Assembly (NCBI GenBank): GCA_963575745.1
Contig: CAUYUJ010000969.1
Coordinates: 127,954 to 191,953, forward strand
Source: Prorocentrum cordatum
Lineage: Eukaryota > Sar > Dinophyceae > Prorocentrales > Prorocentraceae
Direction: 5' to 3'
DNA length: 64,000 bases
Position numbers and translations under genes: made by a program. Shown here piece after piece: positions 56,119 through 64,000 of the stretch (its first letter is position 1; the number at the start of each line of letters is the position of its first letter). The notes beneath the pieces are model-generated. The model searched no databases and was not told the origin of the DNA. It saw only the letters and a list, made by a program, of their open reading frames with translations.

Positions 56119-56272
56119 TATCATCATCATTATCATCATCATCATCATCGTCATCATCATCATCATCACCATCATCAGCATCATCATCCTCATCATCATC
56201 CTCATCATCATCATCATCATCATCATCACCATCATCATCAGCATCATCATCATCATCATTATCATCATCTGC
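56066..56272 (+). repeat. (ATC)n array
   Basis: About 200 bases of near-perfect ATC. Confidence 0.95.
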
Positions 56273-56329
56273 AGACTCCCCTTTGAGGCGTATTTATATT
56301 GCCTCTTCTCAAAAACGGCGGCTCAAACT

Positions 56330-56640
56330 CCCTCGGCTCAAACTTGAAACTGCTGTTATGAGGCTCGAGCTGAGGCTCAAACTCAACCTGATCTTGGACT
56401 ATATTCAGCGACTGCCTGGCGCTGTCGGGCCATAATTTGGGGGAGAGGTCCGATATGCCATTTTGGTTTTTTCGAGGGCCACTCTTGGGGCTCTTTGGGA
56501 ACTTGGCCGTCTTGGGGGCCTCTTGGGCGTTTCGGGGCCCTCGTGGATCGTCTTGGGGCACTCTAGTGGGGGCGGGGGCCTTTGGGGCCGATATTGGGGG
56601 GCCTTCGGAGCAGAAGGTTTGAGAGGAGAAGCAGAAGCAG
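56330..56640 (+). repeat. TCTTGGGGCC-family repeat
   Basis: GGCTCAAACTC short repeats at 56318-56390, then CTTGGGG.CTCTTTGGG units (56480-56600). Confidence 0.65.
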
Positions 56641-56723
56641 CAGGGGGAGAAGGCGGGTTCGTTGTGGAGCCTCAAGTGCTGTCGCCACGTGATGGCGCGA
56701 AGCGCAATGAATAAGCAGCTGTT

Positions 56724-56732
56724 TTTTTTTCA
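56724..56732 (-). other. possible poly(A) relic after the stop
   Basis: On the minus strand, A6 then A9 follow 4-22 bases after the TGA of the 56745-58501 gene. With the spliced-leader relic upstream this suits a retroposed mRNA. Confidence 0.55.
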
Positions 56733-56744
56733 TGTTTTTTCTGT

Positions 56745-58501
56745 TCAGCCAAAGTGAAACAACAAGTACTTGTGTATTGCAGTTTCGCCGAGCGTGCTCG
56801 GGTGGCAGCTCCTTGCAACCTCAATAATCTGGCCCACTAGATCTTCGTCCGAATACGTCCAAAAATATTTTGGATTCATTATTGCACATTGAAACTCGCA
56901 TAGGTGAAGCCACAAGTGAAACTTTGGAACGAATTTCCATATCTTCTCGTGCCTGCTAGCAGACTCAACGCTCAACGCGTTGTACAACACAACAAGCGTC
57001 TTCCCTATGTACTTCAACTCCCGTAGAGCACTAGGGGGAAAGAACATGTCGTGGTCCTTCAGGATGAGATAAAAACGATCCAGCAGCATGGCCACGGCGA
57101 GCCTCTGTTTCGCATGTTCCGAACCGTCGTCGAACTCTCTGGCCAAGTGGACGGCGTAGCCAGACATGTGCCTTGTATCAGCTGCTTTGCCTTTGAACTT
57201 CGTGTAGCCAGACGAAGATCTCAGTCGTGCGAGTGTGAGTGGCCCCGTCAACTTGTGAAAACTTGTGCCTTGCTGACGCTGCCAAGCCTTGTGGTGATCT
57301 GCCAGGGCCGAAACCTGCTGCGCTTGATTGCAGCCCATACGTTGCATGCATTCCCACATTATCGAACCCAGTATGTGTGAGCAAACGCCCTGGTCGACGC
57401 AGTGCAGCACGTCGACCATACAGAACTCTAATCGAAACCCGACAACGTAGCGAAGAAGGGGCGGGACCTGTTTTCCTCTTGCTGCCAGCTCGATCGCATA
57501 GCTCTCCGTAGTCCTCACCGTGCCACGCCACCCAGCAGTATCTGTGGCATCGGTGTAACGCAACTCAGGATTAACAATGCTAGCCTTGCACATCCAACAA
57601 TTGTTGTCATTTGCATTCTGCCGTGGGAATGAAAGAATCTCACAATAAAAGTCCCAGTCGCCCCTCAATTGGAGCAAGCATCCGCTATAGTTATCTGCGG
57701 AAGGCAAGCCATCTAGCATCTTGTTCATCGATTCTGCAAAGATCCGCCATAACATGTCCCAGGTCTCATCATTCAACTGCGATTTTTTATAACAGCGAAA
57801 ATCATTGTTTTGGATCTTGTGTCCCCTAAACCAAGTATTGAATTCCATGATATGACATATACAGAATCTGTATTGGAATATTCGCCTCCATCACCATGCA
57901 AACCCAATGGTACCGTTTTCTTCAGAAGGCGCCGTGGGCGATCTCGCAGCACTGGGTGCTCTGCTGCAAGTTTCCTGCCCGTCGCCGAGTCCCAAAACTC
58001 GCCGCAGTCGTATGATCCACCAAGAATTGACTTTGCAAATTCACTTGGCCGTTCTTTCAGAAATTGTTCGAAGAGAAGGTGTGGCATCACTATGGGGAAC
58101 ATCTTTTTCCCTGTTTCCAAAGGCATACGTATCCAAGTAATGGCTGGCGCTCCTATCGGGGTCCCGATCGCCGCGCACAGGTCTCGAAACATGTTCCCAG
58201 GCTGATGGCCCGCAGCTCCGATTCTGGCAAAGGCGTCGCAACCCGACGCCCCTTGATCCATAGCAGAGTGTGCGATATCCTGAACGGCTGCTGAGCTCAG
58301 CTGTCCTTTGGCCCATCTCATTTTGAGCATCCTGTTCAACGGTAGATCGCCCTGCGTGGAACTATGTGCGTCGCAGTGGGAGCGAACGTTATCGACCATT
58401 CTGCGACGGACTCCACTGGGCCTGACGGCTGGACCAGCAGCAGAAGAAGAGCCATCATCAGGCAACCCCTCTTGCAACTTTCGTTTTAGGGATCGTGTCA
58501 T
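56745..58501 (-). CDS. transposase-like protein, two frames joined by a -1 shift
   Basis: Frame 1 (ATG 58501 to TGA 57773) and frame 2 (to 56745) are in -1 relation. Joined at 57782 they give about 585 residues. Frame 1: basic N-terminus (MTRSLKRKLQ), RMLKMRWAKGQLSS, SILGGSYDCGEFWDS, then PLGLHGDGGEYSNTDSVYVI (about 200) and KTMIFAVIK. Frame 2: SGCLLQLRGDWDFYCEILSF, NNCWMCKAS, VDVLHCVDQGV (about 363), RHMSGYAVHLAREFDDGSE, FVPKFHLWLH (about 523) and NPKYFWTYSDEDLVG (about 540). The order DG / D.LH....G / PK.H...H / NP....DE matches the gene at 36961-39238. Related dinoflagellate proteins are known to me only as an abundant uncharacterised family; transposase function is inference. Intronless, with a spliced-leader relic upstream. 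Confidence 0.75.
57782..57788 (-). promoter_or_regulatory. candidate -1 frameshift slippery heptamer
   Basis: On the minus strand the zero frame reads ATA AAA AAT CGC AGT TGA. The heptamer A AAA AAT (X XXY YYZ) is in register and nine bases before the stop. A -1 slip enters frame 2 exactly. A one-base deletion in the A6 run would give the same picture. Confidence 0.5.
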
Positions 58502-58507
58502 GTGCAG

Positions 58508-58529
58508 TTTGAGCCCAAATGGCTACGAA
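58508..58529 (-). other. spliced-leader relic
   Basis: Reverse complement reads TTCGTAGCCATTTGGGCTCA, then AA; about three differences from the dinoflagellate leader. Seven bases upstream of ATG 58501. Confidence 0.85.
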
Positions 58530-58560
58530 TGATGGCCACTATGGTGACTATGATGTTGAT

Positions 58561-58676
58561 GGCAGCCTGCGCGCGAGCCTCAAGCGAAAGGGAAGCACGG
58601 CACTCGGACGTAAAACTTTACGTGCGAATTCTAGCCCGAAGTGTTGTTGTTGATGATGATGCTGATGCTGGTGGTA

Positions 58677-58718
<42 letters not shown>

Positions 58719-58865
58719 TTGATGCTGATGCTGATGATGATGCTGATGCTGATGCTGATGCTGATGCTGATGCTGATGTTGCTGATGATGATGATGATGA
58801 TGATGGTGATGATGACGATGATGATAATGGTGATGGTGATGATGATGGTGCTGATGATGATTCTA
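58561..58865 (+). repeat. 80-bp core plus (GAT)n tail, copy 1
   Basis: The core GGCAGCCTGCGCGCGAGCCT through CTAGCCCGAAGTGT includes the near-palindrome ACGTAAAACTTTACGT, then runs into GAT/GCT repeats. The same core plus tail is at 62245-62540 in the same orientation, 3684 bp away. Confidence 0.9.
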
Positions 58866-58919
58866 CAGGCTTACGCCACATCCGCCGACCCCTTCTTCAC
58901 GAAGGGAACGGGCCAATTT

Positions 58920-59432
58920 TTGCGCCGAGGGGCCCTCCTGGGACGCATCTTGGAGGCCTCTTGGGGCCTCTTGGGGCCGTCTTGGGCCGTCTGGAGGCGA
59001 TCGTCGGTGTCTTTGATCGCTCTTCGACCGTCTGTGACCATGTTGAGCTCTCTTGGAGGCCACTTGAAGCGCTCCTGGAGCGCTCTTGGGGCCGTCGTCG
59101 GGGCCCTCTTGGGCAATCGTGGGCGCCTCTTGGGCTGTCTTGGGGCTCTCTTGGGCTGCCTTGGAGCTTCCCTGGAGGCTGCTTGGACCGTCTTGGGGCG
59201 GTGTTTAGGGCCTCTTGGGCCGTCTGGGAGCGTCGGAAAGCCCAAAAAGCGAATTCGTGAAAAGTGTACGTTTTACGAAGGGAATGGGCCAATTTTTGCG
59301 TCTAGGGACCCTCGTGGGACGCATCTTGGAGGCCTCTTGGGGCCTCTTGGGGACCTCTTGGGCAGGAGGAGGAAGGAGGAGGAGGAGGAGGAGGAGGAAG
59401 GAGGAGGAGGAGGAGGAAGAGGAGGAGGATTA
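58920..59432 (+). repeat. TCTTGGGG.C-family arrays and GGA tract
   Basis: CGAAGGGAA(C/T)GGGCCAATTT recurs at 58900 and 59276, each followed by GGACGCATCTTGGAGGCC and TCTTGGGGCC units, so a ~375-bp unit is duplicated. A (GGA)n tract ends it (59360-59430). Confidence 0.8.
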
Positions 59433-59562
59433 GGATGGTTTGCTACATCGTAGCGCACGGCCCGCTTTGTCCCAAAGCAGGCCTCTCGATCTGCGAAGCT
59501 TCCCCCACGCACCGTCGAGCATCGAGCCGCGACAACTCAGCAACCTCTACCCCGTCCCAGGA

Positions 59563-60576
59563 TCAGGCACGCTTCTTCTTGGAAGCTGGCATGAACCCGA
59601 ATTTCACAGCCCACCCGCGCATCGAGGAGAATTTCTCCATGAGGCTCGTCACCTTGGAGTCTAGCTTTTGGATGTCGTCGAAATTCAACACCTCCTTCTT
59701 CGGCGTCAGGGCGAGCTTCTCGACCGCCTTGATGCACGCGGAGAGCTTCGGGAGGAAGTTTGCGATGTCGGATGACAGGGCAGCGGCGTAGCTCTCGCCG
59801 TTCGACGACTCCTTCATCAGCTTCGCATCCAACTCAGTGTCCCTCAACTTGCGCAAACTCTCCTTCGTGTTCTTCATGATCTCGAGCTTCTCGAAAGGGT
59901 CCGATCCATCATCGGGTTCCTCGGCTTTCACTTCCTGCATCCTTTGAGGTGGTACTCCGAGCTGAGGTAGCATACTGCTTGTCATATCGTCGAACTGTTG
60001 CTGGAGCTCCGCCACGCCGTCCCCAGACAACTCGTCCCCCTTGTTCTGGATGCCCAGCTTGACGTCCTCGCTATTGATCTCCAGCTCGGCGTCCTCGCGT
60101 ATCTTGTAATCCTGCATGTCCTCGTCGGTAGACCCAGTGACAGGATCTGGGCGAGAATCAAGTTTACCGCTGTCGAGCCACACCCTCACGCGCTTCTTCC
60201 CGTAGACTATCTCCATCTGCTCCTTGCCCATCCACCTCTTCGAGGCCATACTTTGGTTTTTCTTCTCGAGCACCCTCTCCGACTTGATGGAGGTCTTGCC
60301 CTTCTCCTCGCGAGCCTTCTTGGCCAAGAACAGCAACATGAACTCGCGGCGCTTGGAGCCCCGCAATGCTTCCCCGTCCCCGTCGCCGCTCTTGTTCACG
60401 AAGTATGTCATGCTGCTCTCCGTACGTTTCTTCTCGCTCTTGTCATCGTCGAGCTTCTTCAAGGCAGCCTCGGCAGCCTTGATCTCCTCCTCCGACAGGT
60501 CGCCCTTCAGCTTCGAAAGCGCGTCTGGGGACAGCTCCTTAGCCTTGGCCTTCGCCTTGGCCTTGGACTTGGCCAT
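59563..60576 (-). CDS. hypothetical basic/charged protein, retrogene
   Basis: I choose ATG 60576 (MAKSKAKAKAKAKELSPD) because the longer frame starts inside the spliced-leader relic. Product is 337 residues, intronless. Lys/Ala-rich N-terminus, SMTYFVNKSGDGDGEALRG, KRREFMLLFLAKKAREE, KRWMGKEQMEIVYGKKRVRV, WLDSGKLDSRPDPVTGSTDE (about 135-155), a helical middle with LQQQFDDMTSSML, and a basic C-terminus ending KKKRA. The W(M/L)..E.....YG..K...W..SGKL..R.D.VTGS phrase is one I associate with an abundant uncharacterised dinoflagellate family; no function is known to me. Same strand and leader-relic arrangement as its three neighbours. Confidence 0.75.
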   Translation of the reverse strand: MAKSKAKAKAKAKELSPDALSKLKGDLSEEEIKAAEAALKKLDDDKSEKKRTESSMTYFVNKSGDGDGEALRGSKRREFMLLFLAKKAREEKGKTSIKSERVLEKKNQSMASKRWMGKEQMEIVYGKKRVRVWLDSGKLDSRPDPVTGSTDEDMQDYKIREDAELEINSEDVKLGIQNKGDELSGDGVAELQQQFDDMTSSMLPQLGVPPQRMQEVKAEEPDDGSDPFEKLEIMKNTKESLRKLRDTELDAKLMKESSNGESYAAALSSDIANFLPKLSACIKAVEKLALTPKKEVLNFDDIQKLDSKVTSLMEKFSSMRGWAVKFGFMPASKKKRA

Positions 60577-60617
60577 CCTTGACCGACGCGCTGTAGCGCA
60601 CTCTCGCCCAGGGGGGG

Positions 60618-60639
60618 CTTGAGCCAAAAAAGGCTACGG
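60618..60639 (-). other. spliced-leader relic, near perfect
   Basis: Reverse complement CCGTAGCCTTTTTTGGCTCA, then AG; one substitution and one added T relative to the leader. It lies 41 bases upstream of ATG 60576. Confidence 0.95.
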
Positions 60640-60786
60640 AAGGTTTGGGAGTTGCGTATCGCCAGACAAGCTTTGTGACAGAGACGAAGGCCTATTTCAC
60701 GAGATGCCCACGAGGGTACCCTGTTGCAACGTTGGGTACCAGCAAAGCAATCGGCGAGACAACGGGGTGCGACCGGCAAGGCCGAC

Positions 60787-60942
60787 AAAGTCAGAAAAAG
60801 TCAGAAAAAGTCAGAAAAGTCAGAAAAAGTCAGAAAAAGTCAGACTCATTTTTTTGTATATATATATATATGGTTTCATATGTTTCTGACTTTTCTGACT
60901 TTTTCTGACTTTTTCTGACTTTTTCTGACTTTGTCTGACTTT
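60787..60942. repeat. inverted arrays of AAAAGTCAG around a TA-rich centre
   Basis: The left arm (60787-60844) has six AAAGTCAGA-type units and the right arm (60885-60942) six TCTGACTTTT units. The arms are near-perfect reverse complements of 58 nt, differing only in where the shorter units fall. Centre is (TA)n. Confidence 0.95.
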
Positions 60943-61014
60943 GATGTGTGCTCTTTGACTTCTGGGGGAATCGCTCGCTCACCTTCTGACGTCGCCGCGT
61001 TGCGAGCTGGTCTG

Positions 61015-61210
61015 AGGAGGAGGGAGAGGGGAGGGGGGGGAGAGGAAGGAGGGGGAGGAGGTGAGGGGGAGGGGAGAGGGGAAGGGAGGAGAGGAAGGAG
61101 GGGGAGGGGGAGGAAAGGAAGGAGGGGGAGGGGAGGGGGAGGAGGGGAAGGAGGGGGAGGGGGAGGAGAGGAAGGAGGAGGGGGGAGGAAGGGGGAGGGG
61201 AGGAGGAAGT
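61015..61210 (+). repeat. GGGGAGG homopurine tract
   Basis: About 195 bases of GGGAGG/GGAAGGAGG units. Gly/Glu/Arg and Pro/Ser/Leu frames are artefacts. Confidence 0.95.
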
Positions 61211-61328
61211 GGAGATCACTTCGTCCCCACTTGGCGGCTTGGGCTAGCTGCGCTTGCGGCCCGCGCACTCTCTGGCTCGCGTGCGCCCTAGACGGACCCT
61301 GGCAAGGCATTCTCCACCTGCGTGGCAC

Positions 61329-61805
61329 TCAGGGCGGGTCCGTCAAACGCTTCGCCAGGCCCTTCATGCCGAGCCACTCTGCGTGCAAGACGGCAACACT
61401 CGTGGGGGGCGCAGCCTCGGGCGGGTGGCTCTCGTAGAAGCTCTGGAGCATCTTGGCCTTCACGATGAGGTTGTTGATGTCGTCCTTCAGGGACTGCGAG
61501 TACTCGCTGGTCGGGATCCGAATGTTGTAGCCGTGAAGCACCACGCTGAAGCTGTTCAGTGCTGCAACGTACTCCTCGTCCTTGTTGGTTGATTCAGCTT
61601 CATCAGCGCTGTCCACCACCTGCGTGTACTCCTGCTGCGAATCATGCTGCTGCGTGTCGGTGCCGCGCTCATCAATCAAGCGCTCGAGCTCGTCTTCCAG
61701 TTGCAGTTCAGCAGCCACCAAATCACCTTGGTCGCCAGCCATCGCCGACGCTGCCGTAGGAGACTCCTTGCTCTGAGAAAGCCGAGGCCTCTTGGAATCG
61801 GCCAT
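61329..61805 (-). CDS. hypothetical acidic protein, retrogene
   Basis: 158 residues from ATG 61805, MADSKRPRLSQSKESPTAAS. Then an acidic helix (LVAAELQLEDELERLIDERG), a Gln-rich linker, and a C-terminal region EEYVAALNSFSVVLHGYNIR followed by LKDDINNLIVKAKMLQSFYE and LHAEWLGMKGLAKRLTDPP. No family recognised. Intronless, with a degenerate leader relic upstream; third of four codirectional genes. Diverse residues and balanced codon use against an antisense strand with only short frames favour a real gene. Confidence 0.7.
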   Translation of the reverse strand: MADSKRPRLSQSKESPTAASAMAGDQGDLVAAELQLEDELERLIDERGTDTQQHDSQQEYTQVVDSADEAESTNKDEEYVAALNSFSVVLHGYNIRIPTSEYSQSLKDDINNLIVKAKMLQSFYESHPPEAAPPTSVAVLHAEWLGMKGLAKRLTDPP

Positions 61806-61818
61806 GGCTCGAACTCGC

Positions 61819-61838
61819 TTGGCTTGAAATGGCTACGA
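61819..61838 (-). other. spliced-leader relic, degenerate
   Basis: Reverse complement TCGTAGCCATTTCAAGCCAA: eleven leader bases intact (CGTAGCCATTT), the 3' half altered. Fourteen bases upstream of ATG 61805. Confidence 0.6.
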
Positions 61839-61869
61839 GGTAGGATCGGGTGAAACAGTTTGGCCGCTT

Positions 61870-62240
61870 CGTTTCAAGTGCGGCGTGATGCATGTCTTGG
61901 TCGTTTTCGTTTCAAGCGATTTAGTCGGAGCCCTCTCGCAATTCCACGTTGTGTTTCAAGTGTTGGTTGTGTTTTGTGTTGTTTTGTTCTGGTTCCCAGA
62001 ACCCCCCTGAGCCTGCTTAGGGGTGGTGGTGAGTTGTTGACTGCCATTTTCGTCGTTTCCTAGGAGGAGGAGCAGGAGTTACCCCGACACGTTTGCCAAC
62101 TGGATCCTATGGGGAGGGTGAGCAGGATGAGGAGGAGATGGAAGATGCGGCTGCCAGTCGAAACATCATACCCACAGACTTCCCTGACCAGCTACTTCGA
62201 GCCGTGCCCAGCCGCAGTGGCCAAACAAACAAACATGATA
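61870..62240. other. spacer, no gene recognised
   Basis: Contains three CGTTTCAAG/GTGTTTCAAGTG repeats (61868, 61908, 61952) and short frames only. Confidence 0.5.
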
Positions 62241-62244
62241 AGTC

Positions 62245-62403
62245 GGCAGCCCGCGCGCGAGCCTCAAACGAAAGGGAAGCACGGCACTCGGACGTAAAAC
62301 TTTACGTGCGAACTCTAGCCCGAAGTGTCGTTGCTGATGATGGTGCTGATGATGGTGGTAATGATGATGATGATGCTGATGCTGATGATGCTGATGCTGA
62401 TGC

Positions 62404-62438
<35 letters not shown>

Positions 62439-62540
62439 CTGATGATGATGATGATGATGATGACGATGACGATGGTGATGGTGATGGTGATGACGATAAT
62501 GATGATGTTAATGATGCTGATGATGCTGAACATGGCATTT
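62245..62540 (+). repeat. 80-bp core plus (GAT)n tail, copy 2
   Basis: About 95% identical to the core at 58561, then GAT/GCT repeats. Same orientation. Confidence 0.9.
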
Positions 62541-62629
62541 CGTATGATGATGACGATGGTTTTTATCAGTGCGAACCCCTCGACTGATTCCGAGTGTGGC
62601 TCTCTGGCCACCCACAAAGCAATATTACG

Positions 62630-63736
62630 TTAGAGATCCTTGCAAGCAGCTTTGGCCCTGGTCTGAGCTATCTTCTTGGCAACCGCTAAACACTTGGTTT
62701 TCCTAAGGATCCGAAGCTCTCGGTGGTAGACTTTGCTGTGAAGCAGCTTCCTCGGCGAGCTCTTCAGCGTCTTCGGCGAGCTCTTTGGTTCGGCAGCGGT
62801 CTCTGCCGACGTCGGAGCCTCCTCGGAGTCCAAGCCCGCAGCCGCTGCTGGCCGCTTCAACGCAGCCGACGCTGGCCGCCTCATCGCCGCGGCCGCTGCT
62901 GGCCTCTTGCCCACGTGGTTCTCGAACTTGCCCCAGCCGAAGTTCTTGTTGCCCGTGCGAGGGTCCATCGTTTCGACTCTGGAGGCCTTATCAGCTATGG
63001 CATCGATCCACGACTCCATCTCGAAAGGGCCCTTGTCCTTCTTGGACGTGAGGGGCTTCACCAGCTGCTTCCCGTCATCGGTGATCTTAGAGATGGGCGA
63101 AGCTACGTGTGGCTTGAATATGTTGAACTCGTACTCGCTCTCACCAGATTGGCTCGCGATATCGATGACCTCTGTGCGCTCCTTCTTGACCTTCGGGCTG
63201 ACGATCTGGACGTCAGTGCCATCCGGAGTCTGACTCACTGCCACGGCGGATGCTGCCGCAGCGCGTGGCGCATTGGGCGAGCTCGCAGCAGTTAACAACG
63301 TTTCTTTCATTATGTCGATCGTCCCCTGCAGCCTCGCGAACCGAGTTGGGGGCCTTTTATCATCTCGAGCGGCGTCCCGTAAATGCGCCAGCATGGCCCT
63401 GCTCCTGTATGATGCGGCCAAACACTCTCGTGACGTAAACTTGTGTGGTCCAAGCTTTGGGTCTCGGAAGAACTCCTCGATCTGAGACAACCACACAGTG
63501 CTCAGTAGGGTTCGCCCGCCAGTCGCCTCCACGAGATCCTCGACGAACGCTCTGCTTTTGTGTAGGTCTGCCCATTTAGGGCCCAACTTCCACAATCCAG
63601 CTTCCGATCCAGGTGTGCCGTAGGACCACAATGAACTTGGATTATTCAACGCATCTGCTGAAATGTGTTCTTTAAGAAGCCGAATCGCAACATCATTTGA
63701 CAAGTCGATGCCAGGGATTCTCTGTTTCTTTATCAT
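62630..63736 (-). CDS. hypothetical Ala/Pro/Lys-rich protein, retrogene
   Basis: ATG 63736 gives 368 residues; the five codons above it lack an ATG. The N-terminal globular region has DVAIRLLKEHISADALNNPS, LWKLGPKWADLHKSRAFVED, STVWLSQIEEFFRDPKLGPH and YRSRAMLAHLRDAARDDKRP. The middle has QIVSPKVKKERTEVIDIASQ and GPFEMESWIDAIADKASRVE. The C-terminus contains AAAAMRRPASAALKRPAAAA, a histone-like KRPAA repeat common in dinoflagellate proteins, and ends with SKVYHRELRILRKTKCLAVA, a K.YH..R...l.k...lA-type tail. Likely nucleic-acid or chromatin associated by composition only. Leader relic 29 bases upstream. Confidence 0.75.
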   Translation of the reverse strand: MIKKQRIPGIDLSNDVAIRLLKEHISADALNNPSSLWSYGTPGSEAGLWKLGPKWADLHKSRAFVEDLVEATGGRTLLSTVWLSQIEEFFRDPKLGPHKFTSRECLAASYRSRAMLAHLRDAARDDKRPPTRFARLQGTIDIMKETLLTAASSPNAPRAAAASAVAVSQTPDGTDVQIVSPKVKKERTEVIDIASQSGESEYEFNIFKPHVASPISKITDDGKQLVKPLTSKKDKGPFEMESWIDAIADKASRVETMDPRTGNKNFGWGKFENHVGKRPAAAAAMRRPASAALKRPAAAAGLDSEEAPTSAETAAEPKSSPKTLKSSPRKLLHSKVYHRELRILRKTKCLAVAKKIAQTRAKAACKDL

Positions 63737-63764
63737 TGGCAGGTGCTGCAAGTGAAACCTCCAG

Positions 63765-63785
63765 TCTGAGCCAAAATGGCTATGA
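63765..63785 (-). other. spliced-leader relic
   Basis: Reverse complement TCATAGCCATTTTGGCTCAG, then A: the central TAGCCATTTTGGCTCA is intact. Confidence 0.85.
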
Positions 63786-63789
63786 CAAC

Positions 63790-64000
63790 AGCGAAGACAT
63801 GGACGCGTGCTGAACTATTGGAGACGCTGTCAAACGTACAATGCCATGAAACCCTCTCAACGATCATGCAGAGTCGTTTTGTTTTTTTTTGTTTTCCGAG
63901 TGGCCAGATGATCGAGGATCGAAGGCCCCAGTGGCAACGTTCGCATGCCGCCCCCACACCCATTTCGGCACACCCCTCAAACGGTTCGTGGCCCCATAGG
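63790..64000. other. no feature recognised
   Basis: Upstream flank of the last minus-strand gene; contains a T9 run (63886). Nothing else supported. Confidence 0.5.

Noticed and set aside
61409-61425. GCAGCCTCGGGCGGGTG as a twelfth hairpin repeat
   Set aside because: Mismatches in the loop and lower stem, and it is antisense to the gene there; probably chance.

Overview
The window reads as nuclear DNA of a dinoflagellate. The main evidence is a set of genes whose 5' ends carry degenerate copies of the dinoflagellate spliced-leader sequence (start CCGTAGCCATTT, end GGCTCAAG). Supporting signs are PPR repeats of the dinoflagellate ACEK..W..AL.LL.EM type, introns with non-GT or ambiguous AG|G borders, a one-directional gene cluster, and extreme simple-sequence content. 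I cannot name the genus. No rRNA, tRNA, CRISPR array or bacterial-type operon was recognised. There is one 100-base assembly gap (36401-36500).

Layout. 1-3.66 kb: minus-strand gag-like retroelement sequence, open at the window edge and broken by frameshifts further upstream. 3.7-7.75 kb: simple and minisatellite arrays. 7.76-10.19 kb: a T-poor, coding-looking frame with nine internal stops. 10.2-19.8 kb: degenerate ~400-bp repeats, GGA tracts, a terminal-inverted-repeat element whose empty paralogous site is also in the window, and 31-43-bp arrays. 21-30.7 kb: very long ATC/CCT arrays with embedded duplicated segments and a perfect 53-nt palindrome. 31-35.6 kb: short arrays and GC-rich sequence without a convincing gene.

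35.6-51.2 kb is the first gene-bearing block. It holds a hypothetical minus-strand gene, a spliced-leader-tagged transposase-like gene (36961-39238), a C5-cytosine methyltransferase-like gene whose catalytic Cys position is Ser (39808-44029), and hypothetical genes peppered with an exonic 16-nt hairpin repeat (46.5-51.2 kb). 52.8-54.0 kb is a tandemly duplicated, decayed PPR gene.

56.7-63.7 kb is a cluster of four minus-strand, mostly intronless genes. Each has a spliced-leader relic just upstream. One (56745-58501) is homologous in its motif plan to the gene at 36961-39238, and its two frames meet at a textbook A AAA AAT slippery heptamer nine bases before the zero-frame stop. The cluster looks like recycled (retroposed) mRNAs. 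The two transposase-like genes may belong to a poorly described dinoflagellate DDE-type superfamily; that is inference from motif order, not a database result.
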